DNA of 64,000 bases from assembly GCA_963738365.1 (NCBI GenBank), contig CAVTWH010000010.1, positions 682,001 through 746,000 of the forward strand, read 5' to 3'. This document shows, in pieces, positions 27,158 through 37,300 of this stretch (positions are counted from its first letter, which is position 1; each line of letters starts with the position of its first letter). The translations under genes and the position numbers were made by a program. The DNA comes from CAVTWH01 sp963738365. GTDB taxonomy: Bacteria; Actinomycetota; Actinomycetes; Mycobacteriales; Micromonosporaceae. The notes below the pieces were generated by a model that ran no database searches, was not told the DNA's origin, and saw nothing but the letters and a program-made list of their open reading frames with translations.

Positions 27158-27910
27158 GTGTTGCGCTCCGGCAGCCAGGACCGGGTGGCGATCTCCGCGC
27201 ACCGCGGTGGCGGCGAGCACCATCCGCGCGGCACCTGGGAAGCGTTCCAGAGCTCCGTCGACACCGGCGCCGAGTACGTCGAGTTCGACGTGCGGCGCAC
27301 CGGCGACGGGCACCTGGTCGTCTTCCACGACAGCCGGGCCGAACGCGCCGGAGCCGTGCCGCACAAGCTGACCAGGGCAGCGCTCGAACGCCGCGTCGGG
27401 CGTACCCTGCCCAGCCTGCGCGACCTGCTCGACCTGCTCGCCGGACGGGCCCGGGCACACATCGACATCAAGGAGACCGGGTACGAGGCGGCCGTGGTCA
27501 CCGCGGCGGCCGAGGTGCTCGGGCTCGACGCGTTCCTCATCACCGGCGTCGACTCGGTCATGATCGACGTGAAGCGGGTGGAGCCGCGCGCCTACACCGC
27601 GCTGTCCCTGGGGCGCGGCCCGTTCGAGGTGCCGCTCTCCCGGACCATTCAGGTGCGTACCAGTGAACTGCGCCCGGTGCGGCGGACCCGCGCCTGCGGC
27701 GCCGACGCCGTCGCCATGAACCACCGGCTGGCCCGCGTCGGGGCGCTGGCCCAGGTGGCCCGGCACGGCATCCCGGCGATGATCTGGACGGTGAACGAAC
27801 CGGCGCTCATCCGCCGCTTCGTCGCCGACCACCGGGTCGCCGTCGTCGTCACCGACCGGCCCGAACTGGCCGTCGACCTGCGACACCAGCACGAAGCCCG
27901 GACCACCTGA
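27158..27910 (+). CDS. Glycerophosphodiester phosphodiesterase family protein
   Basis: A 250-residue TIM-barrel enzyme family that splits glycerophosphodiesters to glycerol-3-phosphate and an alcohol. The first motif reads ISAHRGGGEHHPRGTWEAF, where the usual PENT is PRGT, so the catalytic Glu is absent or displaced to GGGE. The second, YVEFDVRRTGDGHLVVFHD, keeps the metal-binding E-x-D and the catalytic His. The C-terminal MIWTVNEPALIRRFVAD and VVVTDRPELAVD are typical. There is no signal peptide, so it is cytosolic. GTG 27158 follows AAGGTGGG; GTG 27104 is an alternative. Confidence 0.85.
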   Translation: MLRSGSQDRVAISAHRGGGEHHPRGTWEAFQSSVDTGAEYVEFDVRRTGDGHLVVFHDSRAERAGAVPHKLTRAALERRVGRTLPSLRDLLDLLAGRARAHIDIKETGYEAAVVTAAAEVLGLDAFLITGVDSVMIDVKRVEPRAYTALSLGRGPFEVPLSRTIQVRTSELRPVRRTRACGADAVAMNHRLARVGALAQVARHGIPAMIWTVNEPALIRRFVADHRVAVVVTDRPELAVDLRHQHEARTT

Positions 27911-28319
27911 GCAGGCCCGGGCTGCCGGTCTCCCGCGGCGCGCCGCAGTGGATGCCGAACCGACCGCGCCGTCTGCTCAACCGTTGCTGCCCGAAGGCCC
28001 ACTGTGGCCGCGATGGGGACCGCGTGCGATCGGCAACCTGGACGCGGTAACCGCCCGATAAGGACGGTCGGTGGCCGACCGCTCGGTGCGGAAGGCTCGC
28101 GGTTCGGGTGAGCCCGGTGCGGCCGTACGGCGCGGTCGTGGTGACCGTTCCCGACCCGACGGCCGCCCGGTCAGCCCTCCGGCGGGCACGGTGGGCGCTG
28201 CCGGACCGACAGGCGCCGCGCCGCAGTGCCGGTCGGCCAGCAGGGTCAGCCGGATCATCACCGACAAGCTGGCCGCATGATCGGTGTGGTGGCGCGGCCG
28301 ATCCAGACAATGAAGTTTT
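27911..28319. other. Intergenic, nothing recognised
   Basis: 409 bp of GC-rich sequence between the GDPD stop and the G5/excalibur gene. No frame with a ribosome binding site and no known riboswitch core was found on either strand. The promoter of the next gene should lie in the last 100 bp, where AT content rises. Confidence 0.35.
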
Positions 28320-29087
28320 GTGACTGACCGAAACAGCGACAACACTCAGCGATTCTCCGGCGGCTACCCGCCACCCCCACCCGGCTACCGCCCCGCCCCG
28401 CCGTCCGCCGGCTCGTGGTGGAAGCGGATGCCCCAGGCAGGCAAGGCCGGCCTGATCGCGGCGGCCATCATCGTGCTCTGCCTGGGCGGCGCGGCACTGG
28501 CCGGCACGGCCAACAACCACTCCACCGTGGACGGCGGCGCACCCGCCCGGGACAGCCGGGTGACCGAGGTCCCGACCACGGCCGCGCCTGCCTCCGCCAC
28601 GCCCTCACCGTCTGAGTCGGCGTCCGCACCGGCTGACCCGGCGTCGTCGGCCGTGCCGCTGCCCAGCGCCACGCCGAACGTCACCAAGCAGAGCGTGACC
28701 GAGACTCAGGCGATCCCCTTCGGTACCAAGAAGGTGAACGACTCCACGTTGGCCAAGGGCAGCACCAGGGTGCGTACCGCCGGTGTGGACGGCGTGCGCT
28801 CGCTCACCTACGAGGTGACCTACACCGACGGCGTACAGACCGGCAAGGTGCTGGTGCGCTCGGTGGTGACCAGGCAGCCGGTGACGCAGGTGGTCGCCGT
28901 GGGTACCATGGTCACCCAGAAGTGCGACCCCAACTACAGCGGCGCGTGCGTACCGATCGCCAGCGACGTCGACTGCGCCGGCGGCAGTGGCAACGGGCCG
29001 GCCTACGTACAGGGTCCGGTACGGGTGATCGGCCGGGACATCTACGGCCTGGACAACGACGGGGACGGCATCGGCTGCGAGAGCTGA
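28320..29087 (+). CDS. Membrane-anchored G5 and excalibur domain surface protein
   Basis: 255 residues. A Pro/Tyr-rich cytosolic start (GGYPPPPPGYRP), one membrane helix (GLIAAAIIVLCLGGAALAG, about 42-60), and a Ser/Thr/Pro-rich stalk. Then a G5 domain (about 120-200; VTETQAIPFGTKKVNDSTL to QPVTQVVAVGT) and a C-terminal excalibur calcium-binding motif (DVDCAGGSGNGP, GLDNDGDGIGCES, with the DxDxDGxxCE core). G5 domains bind amino-sugar polymers and occur in wall-associated proteins, so a cell-envelope role is likely. Start GTG 28320. Confidence 0.9.
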   Translation: MTDRNSDNTQRFSGGYPPPPPGYRPAPPSAGSWWKRMPQAGKAGLIAAAIIVLCLGGAALAGTANNHSTVDGGAPARDSRVTEVPTTAAPASATPSPSESASAPADPASSAVPLPSATPNVTKQSVTETQAIPFGTKKVNDSTLAKGSTRVRTAGVDGVRSLTYEVTYTDGVQTGKVLVRSVVTRQPVTQVVAVGTMVTQKCDPNYSGACVPIASDVDCAGGSGNGPAYVQGPVRVIGRDIYGLDNDGDGIGCES

Positions 29088-29100
29088 CCGGGGCACGGAC

Positions 29101-29157
29101 GCGGCCGGGTGATCACCAGCTCTCCCGAAAGCTTTCCGGGTTGCTGAGCCCGGCCGC
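29101..29157 (+). terminator. Possible compound stem-loop terminator
   Basis: GCGGCCGGG (29101-29109) pairs with CCCGGCCGC (29149-29157), enclosing a second imperfect hairpin (CCCGAAAG/CTTTCCGGG). It lies just after the excalibur gene. Confidence 0.45.
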
Positions 29158-29191
29158 GATCAGTGCCCCCTGTATCCGACTCACCAATGCT

Positions 29192-29210
29192 GCGCTACAA
29201 GCGCTACGAT
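29192..29210 (+). promoter_or_regulatory. Promoter/operator of the toxin-antitoxin pair
   Basis: Direct repeat GCGCTAC-AA-GCGCTAC (29192-29207) overlapping a -10-like TACGAT (29205-29210). The ATG is only six bases further on, so the transcript may be leaderless. The repeat is a good site for autoregulation by the ribbon-helix-helix antitoxin. Confidence 0.5.
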
Positions 29211-29216
29211 GTAGTC

Positions 29217-29639
29217 ATGGCAAAGCCGACGAGCATCCGTTTCGACGAGGTGCTGCTGGCCAGGTTGCGTCGGCGGGCGCAGGCCACCACGGGAACCAGC
29301 ACGTCCGCCCTGGCCCAGCGCCTTGTCGACGAGGGACTCAGGATGGCAGACCACCCCGGCATCCTGTTCAAGAACGGACCCTCGGGCCGCCGGGCGGCAC
29401 TCGCTTACGGCCCTGACATATGGGAGGTCGTCAAGGTCCTCCGCGAGGTTGACGAGCGCGGTCCCTCAGCCATCGCCGCCGCAGCCGAGATCCTTTCGCT
29501 CGACGTCAGCCGGGTCACCCTGGCGGTCAACTACTACAGCGACTACCACGAGGAGATCGACGCCGAGCTCGCTGCGGCTGACGAGGCATCCGAGCGCGCC
29601 GAGCACGCCTGGCAGGTCCAGCGGCAACTCATCGCATGA
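29217..29639 (+). CDS. Antitoxin: ribbon-helix-helix plus DUF433-like domain
   Basis: 140 residues. The N-terminus TSIRFDEVLLARLRRRAQATTG with TSALAQRLVDEGLRMADHPG is a ribbon-helix-helix DNA-binding fold. The rest (ILFKNGPSGRRAALAYGPDI, VVKVLREVDERGP, AAEILSLDVSRVTLAVNYY) looks like the DUF433 antitoxin module that accompanies PIN-like toxins. Its stop overlaps the toxin start (ATGA). Expected to bind the toxin and repress its own promoter. ATG 29217. Confidence 0.82.
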   Translation: MAKPTSIRFDEVLLARLRRRAQATTGTSTSALAQRLVDEGLRMADHPGILFKNGPSGRRAALAYGPDIWEVVKVLREVDERGPSAIAAAAEILSLDVSRVTLAVNYYSDYHEEIDAELAAADEASERAEHAWQVQRQLIA

Positions 29640-30037
29640 CGCCGGCTGCGGCACAGCCAGTTCTGCTGCTCGACGAGATGTTCCCGCCAGGCCTCGCCGC
29701 CGCCCTGCGGGACCGCGACCACAACGTGCTCGCCATCGCCGAACGGGTGGACATGCGCTCCATGACCGACGCGGACGTCTTCGCCTGGGTGTTCTCCACA
29801 CCGTGCTGGCTACTGACCGAGAACGTCAAGGACTTTCGGCCGCTGCTGCTTCTGGCACTCCAGTCTGGAAAGGCGGCAACGCCAGCGGGATTCGGCCTGC
29901 TGTTCACCAGTTCCAGGACGTTTCCCCGGTCGCGGAGCAACCCCGCGCCGCTGACCGACGCGGTCCACCAGTGGCTGTCCAGTGGCCCGCCCGCGCCGCC
30001 CATTGTTGAGGATTGGCTGACGGCAGCCGGTCAGTAG
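29636..30037 (+). CDS. PIN-like toxin (DUF5615 type)
   Basis: 133 residues of the PIN-like fold, predicted RNase. It has QPVLLLDEMFPPGLAAALRD (first acidic residues), HNVLAIAERVDMRSMTDADV (further acidic residues) and PCWLLTENVKDFRPL (the late Asn/Asp motif). These match the Mut7-C/DUF5615 pattern of type II toxins. ATG 29636 overlaps the antitoxin TGA, so production is coupled to antitoxin translation. Activity is inferred, not seen. Confidence 0.8.
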   Translation: MTPAAAQPVLLLDEMFPPGLAAALRDRDHNVLAIAERVDMRSMTDADVFAWVFSTPCWLLTENVKDFRPLLLLALQSGKAATPAGFGLLFTSSRTFPRSRSNPAPLTDAVHQWLSSGPPAPPIVEDWLTAAGQ

Positions 30038-30173
30038 TTGACCCGGTGGTTCGCGCCCGACGCCTGGGCCGACCCGGCAGCCCGGCGCTGCCCATCGATT
30101 GCCCATCGAATGCCCTACGCCGTACGTCAGGGTTCCTGGCGTAGGCAGACAACACGGTATTCGAGGAGGAACC

Positions 30174-31073
30174 ATGCAGGTGACGAGGAGAAAGCTCGCC
30201 GCGGTGGTCGGCCTGGCCCTGGCCATCTCGGCCGGACCGGCGCTCACTGCGACGCCGGCCGCGGCCGCCACACTGCCGTTGGGCACGGTCAAGGCCGTCG
30301 TCGCGCAGAACCAACCCAGCACGCTGAGGGTCCAGACGCTCAGCGCGGTCTGCGCTCCCGGTCAGCGGGTTCTGGGCGGCGGGGCGTGGCTCGGTAGCAG
30401 CCATGCCGTGCTGACCGAACTGCAGCCGATCCACCCGGCTGTCGGCCAGGACAGCTTCAAGGTCACGGCCGCCGCCGATCAGTTCGGCATCGCGGGGTCC
30501 TGGTTCATCCAGGCCTACGCGTTCTGCGGGAGCGTACCGGCCAACCTGGAACTGGAGATCATTCCGAAGACCAATCCAGCAACGAGCCAGGGTACCGATC
30601 AGGCCGGCGCGGCGTGCTCGCCCGGCAAGTTCCTGGTCGGGATGGGCGGGAAGATCGACAACGGTGCTGGACAGGTCGATCTCGGCACGTTCCCGAACAA
30701 CAGCGGGTCGCTCGCGACCGGGGCCGCCGGGTTCGCCAAGGAGGACCTGGACGGGTTCGCCGGCCAGTACACGGTCACCGGCTACGCGGTGTGCCTTCGG
30801 CCGACCCGCATCTTCGGTGACATCGAGATGGTCCCGGCGCAGTTCAACACGCCGGGCGGCGTACCGAACCGGCTCGCTACCGTTGCGTGTCCGCCCGGCA
30901 AGGCCATCACCGGTCTCGGCGGAGGCATCTCCACCCCGGGAACCCACTGGCAGCAGCTCGCGCCGACCACCGCCGGCCAGCCGGCGACCGCGGCCAACTT
31001 CGGAGCTGAGTCCTCGGGCAGTGCTCCACCCACCACCTGGCCGATGAATGCGGTGGTGTTCTGCGCATCATGA
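30174..31073 (+). CDS. Secreted protein with three Cys-Pro-Gly repeats, function unknown
   Basis: 299 residues with a Sec signal peptide (MQVTRRKLAAVVGLALAISA, cleavage near TPAAAA). The mature part has three similar units beginning CAPGQRVLGGGAWL, CSPGKFLVGMGGKI and CPPGKAITGLGGGI. Each is followed by a beta-rich stretch ending in a Y/V-x-x-FC or -VC motif (AYAFCGS, GYAVCLR, AVVFCAS), so each unit probably has its own disulfide. I do not recognise the family. ATG 30174 is preceded by GAGGAGGA (30163-30170). A strong terminator follows. Confidence 0.88.
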   Translation: MQVTRRKLAAVVGLALAISAGPALTATPAAAATLPLGTVKAVVAQNQPSTLRVQTLSAVCAPGQRVLGGGAWLGSSHAVLTELQPIHPAVGQDSFKVTAAADQFGIAGSWFIQAYAFCGSVPANLELEIIPKTNPATSQGTDQAGAACSPGKFLVGMGGKIDNGAGQVDLGTFPNNSGSLATGAAGFAKEDLDGFAGQYTVTGYAVCLRPTRIFGDIEMVPAQFNTPGGVPNRLATVACPPGKAITGLGGGISTPGTHWQQLAPTTAGQPATAANFGAESSGSAPPTTWPMNAVVFCAS

Positions 31074-31102
31074 TCCGTCACGCACGGCCGAACGTCGGGC
31101 CG

Positions 31103-31141
31103 GGCCGGAAGGCCGCGATCAACCGTCGCGGCCTTCCGGCC
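31103..31141. terminator. Strong bidirectional terminator inside the SARP 3' end
   Basis: A perfect 16-bp stem (31103-31118 with 31126-31141) and a 7-nt loop between converging genes. The stop codon of the minus-strand SARP gene (31121-31119) lies in the loop, so one arm encodes the SARP C-terminal residues. Confidence 0.88.
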
Positions 31142-34100
31142 ACCGTGTTTGGGATCTCCGCCGGCTGGCAAGGGCCAACTCGACGTGGGCCGCCGCGCGG
31201 TCGGGTCGCCCGGCCGCGCGGGCGATCTCGGCCCGGGTGTGGTGCGCTGTGCCGACCACCACTTCGAAGCCGTTGCGCAGAGCCAGTTCCAGGGCCTGAC
31301 GGGCGAGGTCGTCGGCCCGGTCGAGGTCACCCAGCCGGTGCTGGACCACGGCCAGCCCGATCATCGCCTCGGCTTCCAGGATACGGCTGGCGGTCTCCGC
31401 CGCCAGCGTCACGGCTCGCTGGTGCTCGCCGAGGGCAGCCTCGGGATGGCCGAGCAGGACGTCGGTGGTACCCAACGCGTTGCGGGCGATGGCTTCGGTC
31501 CGCCGGTCGCCGGTCTCCTCAGCCAGCGCCAGGGCGGTTCGCGCGTGTTCCCGGGCCAGCTCCAGCCGATTCTCCCGACACTCCAGTGTGGACAGTGCAC
31601 AGTGGACCATGGCGATACCGTCACGGTCGCCGACCAGGTCGTACCGACACAGCGCCTCGGTCAGATGCTGCCGGGCCTCGTCCAGCCGGCCCAGATCCCG
31701 GCAGACCTCGCCGAGTCCGGTGAGGACGAGCGCCTCGCCATGCCGGCTGCCGACCGCGGTGTTGAGGGCGAGCGCCGTGGTGAAATCCTCGAACGCGTCG
31801 GCCAGCCGTCCCATGTCCTGATGGACGCTCGCCAGCAGGCCCAGGTTGTTGGCCTCACCGGCTCGCCGGCCGAGCTGCCGGTCGAGGGCGAGTGCGGCAT
31901 CGAGCTGACGGGCCGCCGCGCTCAACCGGCCGAGCTTGTGGGAGACGATCCCGAGGTTGCCCAGAGTCGTGGCCTGCGACTCGTACCAGCCGCACTGTCG
32001 GGCCAGTCGCAGGGCCTGCGCGTAGTGGCGCAGCGCCGTTCGGTGCTGGCCGAGGCTACGGTACGCGGTGCCCAGGCTGTGCTGGGCCGACGCCTGCGCG
32101 GCCAGGTCGTCGTGGTGACGGGCGGCGGCCAGCGCGGCGTTCGCCACCGCGAACCAGTCACCGGTGTAGCGGCGCAGGTGGAAGTAGCCCCGCAGCGCGT
32201 CGGCCAGCAGCCACGCGGCCGGCCGGGGCCCGTGACGGGCCGCGAACTCAACGGCCAGGACGAGGTTGGGCCGCTCCGCTTCCAGCCAACTCAGCGCGGC
32301 CGCTTCGTCCCGATGATCGTCGGCCGTGGCAGCGGAGCCACCCGGCAGGCGCAGCATGTGGGGGTACAGAAGATCCGCGGCGGCCCGGGCCCGGCCGAGG
32401 TACCCGGCGTAGAGGCGGGCCAGGACGGCCGCCCGCTGCTCAACCGGCTCCTCGGCCAGGGCCCGCTCGGCCGCGTACAACCGCAGCAGGTCGTGCCAGC
32501 CGAACCGACCACCGTCGTGCTCGTCGATGAGGTGGGCATCGACCAGCCGGGCCAACAGCGCTCCGGCCAGGGGCCGATCGACCCCGTCCAGGACGGCCTG
32601 CGCATCGGCTGTGGTCAGGTCGATGCCCGGCAGCAGCCCGAGCCGGCGAAACAGCCGGCGGCCCGGTGGATCGAGGTGGGCGTAGGAGAGGTCGAACGTG
32701 GCCCGGACCGCGTGCCCGTCGTCGCCCCCCACCGTGAGTACGCCCAGCCGGTTGTCCGCTCCGAGCTCGCTGAGCTGGCCGGCGATCCCCCGCTTCGGGT
32801 ACATCGTGAGGTTGGCCGCGGCGATGCGCAGAGCGAGCGGCAGGTACGCGCACAGCCGGGCAAGCGTTGCCAGCTCAACCGGCTCGACCCTCGACCCGTC
32901 CCGGCCCAGGGCCCGGGAGAGAAGGGCCGTCGGCCTCATCCGGTCGCAGAACGTCGAGGGTCACGTGCGCCGCCCCGTCCTGAGCGACCAATCCGCCCAG
33001 CTTGTCGCGGCTGGTCACCAGCACCATGCCACCCGGGCCGCCGGGCAGCAGCGGGCGCACCTGGGCCGAATCGCGGGCGTTGTCGAGCACGACGAGTGTG
33101 TTCCGACCGGCCAACAAGGTCCGGTACAGCGCGGCGGCCTGGTCCTCGCGGGCCGGCACGCGTTCGCCAGGCACACCCAGGCCAACCAGGAAACCGGCGA
33201 GCGCGTCGACCGGCCGCAACGGCGCAACCGTGGAGTACCCCCGCAGGTCGACGTAGAGCTGACCGCCGTCGAACCGTTCGCTGACCGCGTGCGCCCATTG
33301 CACGGCGAGGGCGGTCTTGCCCACCCCGGCCGTGCCGCAGAGCACCACGACCCGTACCCCACCGGGGTCGGCCTCGCCGAGCAGCGCGTCCAACCGGCGC
33401 AGCTGCGACGCCCGCCCGGTGAATCCGGTGACCGCGGCCGGCAGCTGAGCCGGCAGCAGCGTCGCCGGTATCGGGAGCGCCGCTGACGGCGCAGCGACAA
33501 CCGGGCCGCCGACCACGGGCACCGCCATCCCGGCCATGGGCACCTCGGCCCCGGCCAGGATGGTGGAGTGCAGCTGCTGAAGCGCCGCGCCGGGCTCGAC
33601 CCCGAGCTCGTCCACCAGCGACCGGCGCAGCTGTCGGTACGCCTCCAACGCCTCGGCCTGCCGCTCGGCCAGGTACAGCGCCGTGATCAGCAGCCGCCAC
33701 AATCGCTCCCGCAGCGGATGATCCCGGACGACCACCTGTAGTTCCGCGCACAGCTCCCCCGCGCGCCCGCCCAACCGCAGGTCGATGTCGACCCGTTTCT
33801 CCAGGACAATCAGCCGCCGTTCCGCCAACCGGGCGGCTTCGGCCACACATGCTTCGACTTCGATCCCATCGAACGCCGGGCCGCGCCAGAGCAACAGTGC
33901 GGCGCGCAGGTCCCCGGCGCCGCGCTGCAACGCGGTCCGGGAGCCTTCCGCCGCCAGCCGATCCGCGCTCGCCACCAGCTCCTCGAACCGGTCCAGGTCC
34001 AGGTCGCCGGGCTGGATTCGCAGGAGATACCCGGGTGGACGCGTCTGCAGGACACCATCGCCGGCCGCCCGCAGGGTACGCCGCAGACCGGCGACACAGC

Positions 34101-34290
34101 CCTGTACCAGGCTTCGTGCCTTGGCCGGCGGGCGTTCGCCCCACAGCTGGGCCGCGATCCGGTCGGTCGACACGACCTGATTCTGCTGCGTCAGCAGCAA
34201 GCCCAGCACCGCGCGCTGCTGCGGCCCACCCAGCGGTAGCGATCGATCGCCGTCGTGCGCCTCGATCGGACCGAGGATGTGAAACCGCAC
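31119..34290 (-). CDS. AfsR/SARP-family regulator with NB-ARC and TPR domains, one frameshift
   Basis: About 1057 codons. Winged-helix DNA-binding domain (1-90; MRFHILGPIEAHDGDRSLPL, LLLTQQNQVVSTDRIAAQLW), then the BTAD bacterial activation domain (about 95-240). An NB-ARC STAND ATPase follows with P-loop VLCGTAGVGKTALAVQWAH (about 320) and Walker B NTLVVLDNARD, then about eight TPR repeats (about 700-1040; SQATTLGNLGIVSHKLGR, GEALVLTGLGEVCRDLGRL). Such proteins activate nearby secondary-metabolite or polysaccharide genes. One extra base near 32929 splits the frame (LRPDEA, then TALLSRALG after correction). Start GTG 34290. It lies 94 bp downstream of the exopolysaccharide operon on the same strand, making that operon a plausible target. 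Confidence 0.85.
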
Positions 34291-34384
34291 GCCACAGACG
34301 CTAACCGAACAATGCCGGAAAAGCCCGATGCCGTCGTCATGCGGACGCGCATCAACACATCGTGCGGCCGGCTGGTGCCCCCGT

Positions 34385-37300
34385 TCAGTAGCGGATGAGG
34401 ATGTTGCTCGCCGCGTGGATATCGGTCATGCCGCCGGTGCCGCCGGAGAAACCGATCAGCGCGTACCTGGGAATGCTGACCTGGGTGTTGAGCACCTGGG
34501 TGCCGTCGATACTGACCACCAGGTTGCCGTTCACCACTGACACCCCGACGTCGTGGGTGCCGCTGCGCAGCGGCGGGACCGATGTCGTGGAGGAGACGTA
34601 GCTGAGCGCACCACCGGCTGTGCTGGTCGCGATGGCGACGAAGTTGTTGGAGTTGACGCCCGTCTGCGGGTATGTCACCAGGGTTACCGCGACACCCGCC
34701 AGGTTCGCAAAGCCCAGACCCCCACCCTTGAGGCCGACCGAGGTAGGCGTCGCCTGGCTGGCGTCGAGCAGCATGAACGTCAAGCCGTCGGCGCCGGTGC
34801 CGCCGTTCAGTTGTGCGGTGAACTTGGCGTTGAGGCGGGCCGTCGGTACTGCCTGGCCGAAGACCGCCGTGCCAGCCTGGTTGACGTCAGCCTTGGTGAG
34901 CTGGATCGTCCCGCCGCTGATCGTGGCCGAACCGTTGGCGGTCCACGCCGCGGACGGCGGGGCCGGCACCAGCGAGGCGCCCGCCAGAATCTGCGCGTTG
35001 CTCACAGCATGCACGTCGTTCTGGCCACCGTTGCCTGCCGTGAAGCCGGCGAGCGCGGTGGCCGGCAGGCCCGGCACGCTCTTGGTCAGCACCGTTGTGC
35101 CGTCCACCTTCAGCGTGATCGTGGTGCCGCTGACCGAGATGTTGATGTTGTGGGTACCGGTGCGCAGTTGCGGCACCGACGTGCTGCTCGCCACCAGGGT
35201 CATTGCACCGCCGGCGGTACTCGTCCCGATGCCGACGAAGTTGTACGAGCTGACGCCGTACGACGCGTACGTCTGGAACGTCACCGCCACCCCCGGCAGG
35301 CCGGCGAAGCCCAGCCCGCTGCCCTTCCCGCCGACGCTGGCCGGGCCGGCCGTCGCCTGCGCCGGGTCGATGAGCGCGAAGGTCGCGCCGTCGGCGCCGG
35401 AGCCGCCGTTCATCCGCAGCGTGAACGCGGCCGTCATGCCGTCGGTGGCGATCGTCTGCGAGTAGAACGCAGCGCCGGCCTGCATGTTGGTGGCCGGCGT
35501 CAGGACAGCCTCATTCCCGGCCATCGCGGCGCTGCCGTTGAAGACCCAGCCGGTCCCCGGCTGCGGCAGCAGCGTGCTGCCCGACGAGATCGACACGTTG
35601 CGTACCGTGTGCTCGTCGGCGGAGCCGCCGGTCGCGGCGGTGAACGCGGCGAGCGCGCTGCCGGGCAGGCTGACGGCGGCCGACAGCACCGCAGTGCCGT
35701 CGATCGACACCGCCACGTTGCCGCTGGTCGCGTTGATCAGGACGTTGTGCGTACCGGTGCGCAGCTGCGGGATGTTGGTGGCCGTGGCCACGTACGTCAG
35801 CTGGCCGTTGACGGCGCCGGTGGTCAGGCCGATGAAGTTGTTCGACGGGTCGTTGCCACCCTTGTAGGTGTCGAACGTGACCGCCACGCCGGTCAGGCCA
35901 CCGAAGCCGAGTCCGCTGCCGCCCGCACCGACGCTCTTCGCTGTGGCCGTGGCTGCGTCAAGCAGCGCGAATGTCATGCCGTCCGCTCCGGTGCCGGGGC
36001 CGAGCTGTAGCTGGAACGACGCCGAAAGCCCGGCGCTGGGCAGGGGCGTCGCGTAGACCGCGGAGCCGACCTGGTTGGCGGTGGCGCTCGTGAGCGACAG
36101 GTCCGAGCCCACCATCTTGGCCGACCCGTTGAATACCCAGCCACCGCCGAGCGAGGGCAGCGGGGTGCCGTTGGGCGGGTTTGCCGACGAGCCCGTCACC
36201 GGTACCGTGTGCGCGCCGTGCCCGTCGTTGGAGCTGATCGTGTAGACGTTGTTGTACGTACCGGGCATCGACGGCGCGAACGTCACCTGCACCTGGATGG
36301 TGTCGCCGGGCGCCAGCACCTGGCCCTCGGGCAACGGCGTGTTGACCACGTACGGCAGGGCCGGCGGCGCTGCCTTGGTGACGGTAACGGCCAGGTTGCC
36401 GGTGTTCGACACGGTCAGCGTCTTCGTCGTCGACAGGCCGACCGGAACGCTGCCGAAGGAGAGCGACGACGGCGTGATGGACAGCTGGGCGACGCCGACG
36501 ATCGCGTGGCCGGAAAGCGTCATGGTCGCGGTGCCGTTGGCACTGCTCATCTTGATCGTGGAGGTGTCGGCGCCGGCCGACGTCGGCGTGTAGGTCACCG
36601 AGACCGCCACGGACTGGCCGGCTGCGACGGTCGCGCCCGAGGCCGGCAGGCCGGACACCGTGAACGGCGCCGACGGGCCGGTCACCCCGCTGATGGTCTC
36701 GTCCGTGATACCGGTGTTGGTGAAGCTGGCGCTGAGCGTCACCGTGCCGCCGATCGGCGTGTCCTCGAAGGTCAGCGTCGGCGGCGAGGCGGCCAACCCG
36801 GGCTTGTACGCGTTGCCCTGCAGCCCGGTCGGCAGCAGTTCGTCCATGCCGCCGTCGGTGAGCTGGAAGTTCAGCACGCCCGGTATCGAGCCGGGTACGG
36901 TCGGCGTGAAGGTTGCCGGGACGTCGACGCTCTGGCCCGCGGCCAGCGTCACCGGCAGCGTCGGCGCAGTCACCGAGAACGGCGCCGTGGTGGTGATCGC
37001 GTTGATCGTGATCGGCCGGGTGGCGGTCACCTTCACGGTCGTGGAGCTTGAGGTGCCGACCAGGGTGGGTCCGAACGTGTTCTGCGCGGTGGTCAGCGCC
37101 GCGGTGGTCGGCTGGCCGAAGCCGAACACCTTGCCGTCGCGGGTTCCGACGTACACGCGGCCGTTGGAGGTGGCCGGGGCGGCGAACTTGACCCCGGTAC
37201 CGATGGGGAAGCAGCGCAGCAGGGCGAGCTTCTGGTTGACCGGGACCGCGCTGTAGGCGCACAGCTGGCCGTTGACGCCGGTCGGGCCGTCGACGCGCTC

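Noticed and set aside
26105..27892. A 595-codon minus-strand frame opposite the GDPD gene
   Set aside because: Most of it is the mirror of GDPD; only the 26668-27103 part has protein-like character and is reported as a remnant.
27911..28319. Riboswitch upstream of the G5/excalibur gene
   Set aside because: I looked for cyclic-di-AMP, cobalamin and TPP cores because wall-protein genes often carry one, but found no conserved core sequences.
31119..34290. SARP as marker of an antibiotic biosynthetic cluster
   Set aside because: No PKS, NRPS, terpene or RiPP genes occur around it; the neighbouring genes are polysaccharide-related.
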